The notes under the pieces: generated by a model
Seen by the model: only the letters and a program-made list of their open reading frames with translations
Told to the model about the DNA's origin: nothing
Databases searched by the model: none
Shown here: positions 24,836-35,586 of the stretch, one piece after another
Layout: each line of letters begins with the position of its first letter
Position numbering within the stretch: the stretch's first letter is position 1
Position numbers and translations under genes: made by a program
Origin: Usnea hakonensis
Taxonomy: Eukaryota > Ascomycota > Lecanoromycetes > Lecanorales > Parmeliaceae
Reading direction: 5' to 3'
Length of the DNA stretch: 64,000 nt
Assembly (NCBI GenBank): GCA_013423325.1
Contig: BLJB01000026.1
Coordinates: 248,001-312,000 of the forward strand

Positions 24836-27800
24836 TCACAGTCCAAAAGTCCACCCGCCCTCCCTCCTCAACCTCTGCCTTGCCTCCACATCCCTCCTGA
24901 TCTCCTCCTCTGTTAATCGGTCGGCACCCGCCCAATTCGCGCTACTCGTTCTTGACCGGAATCGATGATGTCTCTCTTTGAACATCTCCTCCATATGCGG
25001 ACTCGCTACAGGTCCAAAGACGGCATCAGCGTCCATATTCTCATCTTGCGTCATCAAGAGTTGGCGCAATTGGGGTGATTGAGCCCATTCCGGAAGACCA
25101 GCGCACTTCTTGGCCTTTTGGGCTTCGTCCTCGGATTCCGTCTCTTCATCTTCGGTTGGAATGTCATCGAGATGGATGTTTTCGCCATTTTGATAATGGG
25201 GGGAGGCTTTGGTGCCTGGGGGTATGAGTTTGGAGGGCAGTGGGGTCTTGTGGCTTGCTTGAGGGGGATTGGGGGCCTCCGCGAAGGGTATTTTGCCATT
25301 GGTGTATTTTGCTATATCAGGAGGGGGACCCTGTCGTGACATTTGGGTATGATGAGCGTGCTGTTGGTACGCTTGGCTCGCCGCTGTCGTCTTCAGCAGA
25401 GATGGTGCATTGTGATGGTGAGGCGCAGGCGGTGGTGCCGTTGTGTAATTGCTGCTGAAGATTGACGCTTTATGACCGTCCTTACGAATTCCTGATTGGC
25501 GAATAGGAGGCGCCATCGTCGGTCGAACTCTGATTTCTTGCATTTCTTCATCTTCTGTCCTTCGCCGTTTACCGTCGTTCTGTTGATATGACGGACCTCC
25601 ATGTGGGCGAGCCTGTCGAAGAGGCTCGTCATCAGCGTCAGGATTAAATATTCGTTTATTAGCTGGTTTCGTGGTATTCTGAGGATGAGCATTGGGAAAA
25701 TTAGGATGAGGCGGTACGTTATGCAGCCTTGATGGAGGTCTGGCGCCGCCCAATTCTGGACGGGCCGTCGAGGCAACATGTGCGTATTGTAAGACAGGTG
25801 CCTTGAAAACGTCAGCCATAGCTAATATTGACCAAGTCAGACTTAGCATACCGGATCCATTGCTGGCCTTGGCGGAATCCGTTGCTGTTGCTCCTTCTTG
25901 TTCAGCTCGTTTCTTCTCTGCTCGATTGCTTGCTTCTGCATGATCTTCTTAGGGTCCTCGGCAGCCGCAGCACGCTCTCGTTCACGTTGGGTCTCTGCTT
26001 CCTGACGCTGCTGCTGTTCTTGGCGTCTTGACTCCTCTTGCTGAGCGGCCCTCTTACGTTCATTTTCACGCTTCTGGTCAAGCTTGCGCTGTGCCTCTCG
26101 CTCATCCTATTTCAAAGTCAGCATACGATGAGGCTCATCTGGCCTCGCCAACACTCACCTGCTCCTTCTTGCGCTCTGCTGCGAGTAGAGCTTTGGGCTT
26201 ACGTGCTGCCGATGTCGCAGAGTTCTTGAGGCTACTGTTCGAAACTGACGTCTGAAGAGAAGCGTTGCTGGGTTTCCTCCCGACAACCGGCGGCTTTGGC
26301 TGAGGTTGGGCTAGCGACTCCTGTAGACTCGACGAGATCGCACCGTTACTGAGCGGGATCCTCTGCGACAGCGTGCCGACACGAATGGCCACAGGCTGTG
26401 GCTTTGGCTTGGGAGCTGTCTCCTTGGCAGGCTTCATGGGTCTTCTCACGTTGCTGGGCTTCTGTAATTGAGACTGTTGCGCTGGGGGAGGCATCGAATG
26501 AGATGGTAGATTGTCCTCAACAATATTCGGTTGCGCTATCGGACATTCATGGGCTTGCGTCCTCCTTGGGCTCTCCCTTATTGGCTTGGTCTGTGATTGA
26601 GCTGCTTGTAGCGGAGATTCTTGCGGCTGCATAACCTTCTGCGTAACCACTTTGCGACCTTCCTTTTCTCTGACCGCTTCGGGCTCTTCTTCAGCTCGTC
26701 GACCTTCTCTTGCTTCAGACTCCTTTCTCTTTTCCTCCTTCTCCGTCGAGCTTCGAGTTTTTCGTGCGCCAGGTTTACTTGTTGGTTTGTTTGAAGCTTC
26801 TTTGGGAGATTTGCTTTTTAAAGCATTATTGGTCAATGGTCTTTGTGTATCTCCATGAGTGCGCGACGAAAGAGGCGAGAGAGTCTCCATTTTCGCTTGT
26901 GCGGACACACCAGCACTACTTGAGAATAAGCCTCGAGCAGTCTTCATAATTGATTGCAATTTCAACTTGGAAGCGCTCAAGGGTCCATCAACATACCGTC
27001 TCGAAGCTGGGCTGCCAAGCGGGGTGGTTGACTGGTTTGGAGGGGTTGAACTATCCCAATCTGATGCTGCGTCCTCACGTGCAGCTTGTGTAGCAGCGGC
27101 TCTAGCAGCTTTCGCTGGGGATTCGGTTTGAGAAACCGTGGCTGCCCTCGAAAGCCACTGTCCACTACTTTGAGTGACCTGTGCCTGGGCATGGCGTAAA
27201 GGAGACGACGTTTTCGGAACTGGCTCATCAATTCGACCAAAACTAAAATCTTGACCGCCAATAGTTTGTTTCCCTCTGATGTCCTCCATAACATCTGCGG
27301 AGATACTCTTGGGTAGCTGCGGTCGAATTGAAGCATTTGGCTGTCCGTGAGGTGGCTGAATCCAGTCATCGTCGTCTTCATCGTTAGGTACCGAGGCAGT
27401 CACTGATTTAGAAGGGACCAAAGAAATCTGCTGGATTGTTTCTGCTTGCCGCTCTAGATTTGGTAGCTCTGGGTAGCTGAGACTTGTCACAGCAGCTGCC
27501 TGTGGGATGGACTTCTGGGATCGAGCAGGTTGTGACTTTCCTAACATATTGATCCTATCGTGGAGCCGCTGCGTGGAGGACTTGCTGTGGAGCTGAGCCA
27601 TCTTAGAGTCCGTGTCCGACTCGTCGCGATCCAGTGCCGGCTTCGCCAAACCGGAATCAACCTCGTCGTTTAGCTCATCTTCCAGATCAGGCTGAGGCTG
27701 TTTCGAGCCGCCTATGGATTTTCCACCGGTGTATCTTCCGAGAAAGCTACCACGCATCTTTGACTGGTCCAAGTAGCTGGTCCGAGAAGTTCTTGTTCCT

Positions 27801-28813
27801 ATGCTTTTCTTTGTTGTCAAAGGTTCCCGGGGAGGTAAAGCCGCGAAAGTACGGCTGCTCTTCCGCACGAGAGGTCTTGCTGGGCTCGATCCTTGAGATG
27901 GCGACTGCATATCATCCGCAGCAAGGTCCTCATCCAGATCTTTGTCCAGAATGTCAGCTTCCACCATATTCTCCGAGGCGTGATCTAGGACTGGGCCCCT
28001 CAGCTCAGGCGAAGGTTCTTTGTTAGGTACAGGTGTACCTTCAACATCTGCAATTGGACGCTCACTCTTTTGTTGGCTTGCATTTGCTACGTCTTCCGTC
28101 GAGACTTCTTCCTCAGCTGAATGAGATTTTTCTGTAGTGTCATTACTCTCCAATTGTTTCGCCACGGTCTGATGTCCTGGAAAAGGTGACTTTGGAGGAA
28201 AATCTTCTAGTGTATCATGTGTCTCGGCTGATGATGGCGCCACTGCCAGCGCCTGGTCAATATCCATATCGTCCTCTGGAAGTCCATGATAGCCCGAGTC
28301 TGAGGTAGCTTTCGCTTCCTTTTCAATTTCGACGGCAACGGTTGGGTCCTCAGCTACTTTGAACGTGGGAGCATGTCTTGCGGGGCTGCCTTTAAGAGAA
28401 GGAGTATTCGTTCGCTGCGCATTGGTCATGAAGATATCGGTTAAAGGCTGCAAGTGCTTGTTAGAAATCTTTGGCAGCCATGTGCTTGAGATACTGACCT
28501 CTCGAAGCTCCAAGGGATTGCGCTGCCTTGCTGTTCGTGGAGTCTTCCCGCGTAATTTACCGGGAGTCTTGAAAATCTCGGTTACGTTTCTATTCGTTGT
28601 CAGCGAGTCCAGCATCTCTCCAGGCATTCATTCCTACACTTGATTCTTGCTAAAGATATCCGCCATATGCTCATTGAGCCATTCCACTTCATTGCGGGCC
28701 GAGAAAGCAAAATCTTCTGCTTCTTGGGTACAGAATTGAGTAGCCTGATCGTTCTCGTCGGTGATCCATTGTTGAGATCCTATCTGCTGCGCTCGAGAAC
28801 GGACTGCTGCCAT
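24836..28813 (-). CDS. SLI15: Inner centromere protein INCENP/Sli15, Aurora kinase-binding subunit
   Basis: Five exons: 28813-28638, 28589-28499, 28447-26159, 26106-25852 and 25801-24836, 1258 residues. Exon 1 encodes an N-terminal segment (AFSARNEVEWLNEHMADIFS) followed by FKTPGKLRGKTPRTAR, typical of fungal INCENP and expected to bind Survivin/Borealin partners. A long Ser/Pro-rich disordered middle follows, then a highly charged Glu/Arg/Gln coiled coil (exon 4, like the single alpha-helix of INCENP). The C-terminal IN box includes LPEWAQSPQL and the TSS motif (about 1222-1224) that Aurora B phosphorylates. It targets and activates Aurora/Ipl1 at centromeres and the spindle. All introns are 48-52 bases and phase-consistent. 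Confidence 0.92.
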
Positions 28814-29188
28814 GATGAGTTCAGTGCTGGGCCCAACGGGGACTGCTACCGCGTTGTGCGTGGAGTTCGCATGAAGATACGAAGTAGCGCTATCTGAACA
28901 TCAGTTGAGTGCACTACTATAGTCGCAATCGCAAAGTCGTACTTCTATCGCTGCAAATGTTAGTATGGGAATCAAGTTCTCCGCCGCGGTTTGTTTTGAT
29001 CTACACCGCGCTAATCAGCCTTATTCCCGAAGTCACATGATTTAGTGTCCCTGTTCATGATTTTCTGGACCATGAAAACTACCAATTGAATGAAGTTATG
29101 CTCAGGACTGATTAAGTCTTCTAATGGTATAAAGCGTCAGCTGTGATAAGACCTGCTTAGCCCAGCTTAAAATTGGCTTGATCAATTG
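28814..29188. promoter_or_regulatory. Divergent promoter region, INCENP and acyl-CoA dehydrogenase
   Basis: 375 bases between two start codons on opposite strands. No known motif recognised. Confidence 0.5.
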
Positions 29189-30900
29189 ATGTTGAACAAC
29201 ATGCCTCAATTTGCGAGGAAGCTCCCCGTGCTCTTTCAAATACCATCGAAACCCCTTTTACCCAACCGACTCCCGGCGTATCGTTGTTCTATGCCCGTAA
29301 AAGTCTCCCGCGCTTTTTCTACTAGAAGCCCGTGTAGGATGATGGAGCTTACAGGCTTCTCGCAAGAGCAACTAGATGTCCGAGAAGCTGTTGCCAAGAT
29401 CTGCTCCAAATTTCCAGATGAGTACTGGGCAGAACATGATGAGTCTGGCGTGTACCCGCATGAGCTTCATGCAGCCCTTGCCAAGGACGGCTGGATTGGC
29501 ATCGCATTGCCTGAGGATCTTGGCGGTACCGGGCTTGGTATATCTGAAGCCACAATGATGCTTCAGACCATCTCACAGAGCGGTGCCGGCATAGCTGGGG
29601 CTCAATCGATCCATGCAAATGTATATGCTACACAACCTGTTGCAAAATTCGCCAAAGAGAGTCAACGAAAGAGCATGTTGCCTAGGTTGATCAGTGGAGA
29701 ATGGAAGGCATGCTTCGGAGTGACTGAGCCAAGGTCAGGTGACAAACAGAAACTGTCTCCGTAGTCAGGCAATAACTCACATCAGGCGATCAGCACCGGG
29801 TTAGAAACCTTGAAGCTGAAAACCAGAGCGATTCGTGACGGGGACTCTTATAAGATCTCCGGCCAGAAGATATGGATCTCATCTGCCCAAGTTGCATCAA
29901 AGATGATACTGTTGGCTCGTACAACACCTCTGCATGAAGTAAAGAAGCCATCCGAGGGGCTCTCCTTGTTCTTCATTGATTTCGACAGGCATGCTCCTGG
30001 GCTTGAAGTGAAGAGGATCAAGAAAATGGGAGGGAGAGCTGTTGATGCCAATGAAGTGTTCTTTGACAACTACGGTTCGGAGCTAGTCCTTCCTTTTTAG
30101 CATTGAGACTAATCCGCAATCCATGTTCTGGGGGAAGAGGAGCTTTTACTCATAAGAGCTATCTGGCTAATTCTTTCACCGCCCGAATGAATAATACTGA
30201 CTCCAAAACTTTCGCAGAAGTCCCAACAGATACCTTGATAGGTGAAGAAGGACAAGGCTTCAAGATTGTGAGAAGAAAGCGTAGATTGGCGACGGATGCA
30301 TGGAGACTGATAACTGCTAGGTTCTTCATGGAATGAATGCTGAGCGTTGTTTGCTCGCAGGAGAGGCCTTAGGCCTGGGTTACGCCGCAGTGGAGAAGGC
30401 TTCGAAGTACGCACAAGAGCGTGTAGTCTTTGGGAGACCCATTGGCCAGAACCAAGGCGTCCAGCATCCTCTCGCCGCGGCCTACATGAACCTTGAAGCT
30501 GCCAAGCTTGCGACGTACCATGCCGCCAGAGTATACGATTCTAGCGACAAGGATCCCAATGTGACGTCTCATGCAGTCGGCGTTGCTTGCAACTCGGCCA
30601 AGTTTCTGGCGGCCGAAGCTGCGTTCACTGCGTGTGAAAATTCCGTAAGCCATCACAGTCTGAAAGCTAAGGCGTAGAGCTAAAAATTGGCAGGTACTCG
30701 CTCACGGCGGCATGGGTTATGCGCAAGAATATCATGTTGAAAGGTACATGAGAGAATGTTTCGTTCCTCGGATAGCACCGGTAAGCAGAGTAAGTGACAG
30801 ACTCGGTCAGCATGAAAGGAGAATTACTTGCTGAAGTGTACAGGAGATGATCATGAATTACATTGGCGAGAAGGTTTTAGGACTTCCAAGGAGCTATTGA
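29189..30900 (+). CDS. Acyl-CoA dehydrogenase, probably mitochondrial
   Basis: Six exons: 29189-29733, 29794-30074, 30218-30267, 30321-30644, 30694-30789 and 30844-30900, 450 residues. The first 50 residues are rich in Arg, Ser and Leu with almost no acidic residues, fitting a mitochondrial presequence. The ACAD fold follows: FPDEYWAEHDESG, GIALPEDLGGTGLG, CFGVTEPSTG, KIWISSAQVASKMILLAR, the FAD/ETF segment ERVVFGRPIGQNQGVQHPLA and HGGMGYAQEYHVERYMRE. These enzymes make 2-enoyl-CoA in fatty acid or branched-chain breakdown and pass electrons to ETF. The substrate class is unclear. The MCAD-type catalytic Glu (YEGT) is replaced by APVS, while Glu300 (NAERCLLAG) matches the isovaleryl-CoA dehydrogenase position. 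Intron 2 is 143 bases. Confidence 0.9.
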
Positions 30901-31343
30901 AGTACTCAGAGCTACTTGCAGAGGGGGAAGTTTGGACCATAGTCTACTGTAGTTGGGTTGGCATGTGTGATGATGATGTGCGGGTGCCGACTAAAGAGAT
31001 TAAGATAGCTGAGGTAAGGTAAAGTACTTAGGCACGATGAAAGAAATAAATTTACCTTAGTTTACGTGAGGGTCAATGAGGTAATGTCAACAAAGTGAGG
31101 TAAATAAATTTCTTAAGAATCGCCAAGTTTAATCCTTTACCCCTTCTTCAACTTCCTCAAAGTCAACGCCGATATCTCCAATTCTTGTCATCGACATTAC
31201 TCTCAATTCAGAAGTGACCACTCTTGACTACTCTTGATCGAAGGAATATCCATTGGATTCTTAAGATTCATACTCTTAATCAGCCGTCTCTTCAAGTCTC
31301 TTAGCCGGTCGATGATCATTTTGACGACTAGATAAGTGCATTC
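30901..31343. other. Intergenic, promoter of the CCCH gene
   Basis: 443 bases. Contains AAGGTAAAG at 31016-31024 and the opposing TTTACCTTAG at 31051-31060, followed by GAGGTAAATAAATTTC near 31098-31112. The remainder is AT-rich. Confidence 0.5.
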
Positions 31344-32570
31344 ATGACTTCAGGACCTATGGCTGCCCTCTCGTTAAGGAGACAAGAAGCCAGGTTGACT
31401 TGTCGACATTGGCTACTTGACCCTGCGGGATGCCTCGACAATCAATGCAGATACAGTCACACGATTACAGGTGTACTATCGCCACCATCCATGTTTTTGT
31501 GTTATGCATTTAACAATGGAGGATGTCCTCGGTCTCAGGACCAATGTCTATTTGCTCACCTGATTTCTGGACCTTACAACCAACATCTCCAGATTCGTCG
31601 TAAGGCTTCCAATTCCATTACTACAACTCTACTCACCTGACTACAGATCCCGAAATGATGCCATCTGATGCTCCAATCGCTGAGGCAGCAGCTAGAGCCG
31701 GCTTTGACTGCAGCAATTGGTATGTGCTTCCGACCAATTTACCGCAAGTGATTCTTCACACCAGGGTTGTCCTATTATTCAATCCGTTGGCTCCACCTTC
31801 ACTTGTAGAACGAGCACTGATTCTGAGAACCCTATAGGTTGAAGCTTAGAGTTCTCATCGACGCTGTCCGTAATTCCGTTACGCCGGTGTCTTATCCTGA
31901 CCGCTGGAGACCTGAGGACATGAGAGTAAAGAAAGGAATCAGTCAAGCATACCGAGACTTTCGCGAAATCCCCTCGGTCCCCCCCTTTGTCATTAGTGCC
32001 AAACAACTCATCAAGAACATCAAGCCCATCTCTCGTGGACAGAATCCGGCGCCGCTGCCCGCCGCGGGTACAGAAAATTCTCAGCCAAAGCCCCATGTGT
32101 CTAACAAGCGCAGTTCGGACGTGATTGGTGTTCTCTCCTCGTCGCCAAAGCGAGCAAAGACGGAAACGTCCTCCACTCCCCACATTGTCGACCTTACCCA
32201 AGATGATGAGCCCGTAACCACATATATCCCTAGTCGTCATGCTCCCTCGCGACCAGCTCTTACAAACCTCACCGCCAACCCTCCCAGCCGCAAGCATCCT
32301 CAGAGACGGCGCAAGACCGCTCGCTCCTGGCGAGAGCGAGACGTCTACAGTGAAAGTCTCGGCACGCTGGCGAAGATAGCGAGCAAGCTCCGTGCCAGTG
32401 TCCATGCTATTACTGTGGACCGAGAGACCCTCCGTCAGCGCTGGGAAATAGACGAGCATCTCCAGCTGCAGCACATCACGGACAATCTCGTCGACCTAAA
32501 CGAAAGTTTCACAAGCGCCGAAAATGCGATTCATGGTGCTCTAGAAGTTATCGAAAAGAGACTGCTGTGA
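31344..32570 (+). CDS. CCCH-type zinc-finger protein
   Basis: Three exons: 31344-31599, 31647-31719 and 31838-32570, 353 residues. Two Cys3His clusters lie near the N terminus: CRHWLLDPAGCLDNQCRYSH and CYAFNNGGCPRSQDQCLFAH. A middle region of basic and Pro-rich sequence contains HIVDLTQDDEP, which fits a SUMO-interacting motif (hydrophobic core, DLT, then acidic residues). A strongly basic stretch (KHPQRRRKTARSWRERD) may be a nuclear localisation signal, and the last 90 residues look like a coiled coil. CCCH fingers usually bind RNA; a nuclear role is inferred from these features. I do not recognise a named orthologue. Confidence 0.8.
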
Positions 32571-33274
32571 ATGATTCAATCTAAGTATGCTGTGATGGCC
32601 GACAAGTGTTCGACTAGTAACTCAGTGGTACATAGCGGGAGGTTTGGTAATGGTGCGTTTCTCATGGTTGTACGAGGAGGGTCGCGAGCAGATGGATAGC
32701 ATGATTTCGTGGGCCTAGGACTCAAGCTGCTCGTCATGGTACTCACATGATTGTAACTTATACGTCGACGAGCGCAAGCTTAACAGACTTCGCTTAGGGA
32801 GTGGCGCTGGATGGCTCGTGATTTTGCAGAGGATCTCTGGTGCAATTCATTGGCTTTGTCACGCTAGAGATGCTTGTCGGAAGTGGCTTTTCAATAAGAG
32901 GGGCGTGTTGTATGAACAGGCGTTTAATCGTTTTGTGCTTCGTGGGAGAAACGCTGCAAATATGCCGGCAAGGTATTCTCGACTATACGAGGCTTATCAA
33001 AGGTGCTCGCTTGCATGTTCATATCACATCACAGCGTGAGAGCATGTGCTGAATGATTTCCGCAGTCAAGCAGTTCTAAACCTTCTAAAATACAAGCGCT
33101 CGTTTTTACATTCTTAGGGGTAAAACCCACCATCATCATCCTCGATGTATCATGACACTACCGCAATTCAAATCAGTCTAGAAGTCTTTTGCCAATTCCG
33201 AGCCGCCACCTCACGGCTGCATCTTTTCTTTGCAATGCCCCAGCAAGGGCTGCTTGCTACCAGATTGGCACCAT
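32571..33274. other. Intergenic between convergent CCCH and reticulon genes
   Basis: 704 bases of 3' flank from both sides. The short frames at 32818-33052 show no recognisable protein. Nothing else seen. Confidence 0.5.
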
Positions 33275-34875
33275 CTAGTAAGCTGGCTCAGCCTGTCCGC
33301 CAAATTGTGAGTTTTGGTACTGCTCTTCGTGGGAAGTGACGCCTGGGGTAGGCTCCTAGCACGGTTTCGTAGTCAGCAAACCTTGAAGACGAGAAATTGA
33401 GCTCTGAAGGGACAAGAAGACTTTTACCTGCTTGGGAGCATGGGGGAAGTCCGACTCGCTAAGGCCACTGCCTGGCTCAGACTTGATTGGTGGGTTGGAC
33501 GTAGGCTTCGAGCTAGCCACCTCAGGAGAAGTGGAGCGGCCACGGGCGTTACCTAAGTACTCTTGGGCTTTGGCAGTGTAATCACCGGCATAAGATTTTA
33601 CGGTCTCATGCGCGCGAGAGGTATGGTGGCCAGCAAGATCTTTGAGCTGATTAGCTTGGGAATTCGCCACCTCGGAGGCATTCTGGACATGGTGGTCAAT
33701 GAGCTCTTTATTGGTCATGTATATTAACGGGCCCATGTAGATGCACGAGACGGCGATGAGAGAAAGGCCCCAGAATGGAAGGACCTTGATGAGCCAGTAG
33801 GAAAGAAGTGAGGCGCCGAAGCCAGCAATGGTATGGACGACATTTTCGGCGAAAAGAACACGCTGGAACTCAATCACGAAGAAGTTGATGAGTTGCTCGA
33901 CGTCCTCTAGTGATTCCTCAAGAGCCTCTCTTGGAATTGTGTAGTATTTTCTGGGCCGGAAGGAAGAGGCTAGGCCTTGGGAGAGGACAAGCTTTCCAGC
34001 AATCTCGGCAGAGGCGGTGACTGTCTGATATTAGTGCTATTCTATCAACTCGCTGTAGCATCACTGTAACGTACTCCCAAGTACCATCCACAAGACCTTG
34101 AAGGACCAGCGTAGGGCGGGCAAGTATCGAGCTGCGAAGATGAATAGTACGACCGAGATGAAGGATAAAGTTGTTGCACGGGGATTTTCCCACTATAGTG
34201 ACGGTCAGCTCCTTGATACCAGTCTGGTCTTGAGATGCTGCAATGGCCTTTTCCCCCTGGCAAGTGTGACAACCCTCATTACTGAGGTATCTCATACTGC
34301 CAATACCCGAGTATTCGTAGAGCTATCTGAGCCTATGATAAGAGAAAGGTAGCGACATACGCTTAGGAGATTATAGAAGAACGAGTGGTAATCTGCTCAG
34401 GATATTAGCAGCAGTAAAGCCAAGTGAATCAATAAGAGTGTCCAGCTTACGAGTCAACGGCTGCCCGGTTGCTGTAGACTGCTCGGGGGTGGTGCGAGAG
34501 TCGGCAAGGTTACGAAATTCTGATGTAGTCTTCGCATGTTGGTCCTTGACATGATCCGCAACGGGACCGTTGCTCAGCGTATCTTTCACGCTCTGTGTAG
34601 CAGGATGGTTCTGGATAGCATTGGCAGTCGATTGGGCATCTAGATGGAATGTCAACAGGTTTGGCAGGGGGTCACGCGAGCAGCTCGGAAGACTGCCACA
34701 AAGGTATTAGTCTGCATTCCACGGCAAATGGAGAAGACTGAAGCTGTACCTCACTTGCGTAGAAACCTTGCTTGGTGTCTTGCACCGAGTCGCTGTTCAA
34801 GCTTGACATTGTGGGAACGTCGAAACCAGAGCCTTGGGATATTGGGTCAAGCTTTGGAGGCTCGGAGTCAGTCAT
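33275..34875 (-). CDS. RTN1: Reticulon-like endoplasmic reticulum membrane-shaping protein
   Basis: Six exons in my model: 34875-34767, 34639-34451, 34392-34361, 34192-34075, 34020-33428 and 33355-33275, 373 residues. The reticulon domain starts YHSFFYNLLSWENPRATTLS, then a hydrophobic hairpin (SVVLFIFAARYLPALRW), a loop with ITASAEIAGKLVL and ALEESLEDVEQLINFFVIEF, and a second hairpin (GFGASLLSYWLIKVLPFWGL). Reticulons wedge into the outer leaflet and curve ER tubules. A Ser/Lys/Pro-rich cytosolic tail follows. The 32-base exon 3 and the last 27-codon exon were recovered only by splicing. The exon 1 to 2 join uses a weak donor (GTTTCT) and is the least certain part. Confidence 0.83.
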
Positions 34876-35586
34876 GTCGGCTCGTCAACCTTTTACAGCA
34901 CCTCAAAGAGGGTAAGTGAAATGTGGATTACTTGTGGCTTTTGATGCAATGAGAAGGAGTCTCTAGGAGATAGAGGTGTTGCTGGAGGTCTTTTGGCTTA
35001 ACAATGAAGGGAAGTGAGGATGTTAAGATGCGAGAGAGAAAACTTGATTGAGAGCTGCCGCCTTGGCAAGACTTTTTTTTAATTTGTATGACGAAGTTGG
35101 GAGCAATCACGACTGGTCGACCAATTATTGACAAGGAAAGGTAAGAGTATCTTTCTTATCAAGTAGAATATAATACTTTGATTCCGTGATTTACATCAAT
35201 TGTCTGAACACAGTACTCTACAGATCACATCTTCTACTACTACGACCATGACACCTCAATTCAACTCAACACAACACGCGTAGAGCGCCACGTGTATCCG
35301 TGAGGTACCTTACCTACCTTATCACCTGACCCACCAGTCCCAATAGATGCCCTAAAACTCAACGGCCGAAATTGCAACGTTTATTCAGCATTCATTCAAT
35401 TTATTCTCGCATTGACTCTACTTTCGAAGACGCCCTTTCCCATACTTTGCCCCTCGGAAGAATTCCCATCCGCTTTCCCTTGACCTAGGCCAAAGGAACT
35501 TTGTTTCTTTCAGCATGGATCCAGTCTAGAGCTATCAGTCCTGTGGCCGTCACCATCATGCCCAGAATCATGCCGAGAAGGGAGCA
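34876..35586. other. Intergenic: reticulon promoter and APSES gene 3' flank
   Basis: 711 bases. GGTACCTTACCTACCTTA at 35304-35321 is the longest copy of the TACCTT motif in the window. A pyrimidine-rich stretch lies near 35400-35470. Confidence 0.5.
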
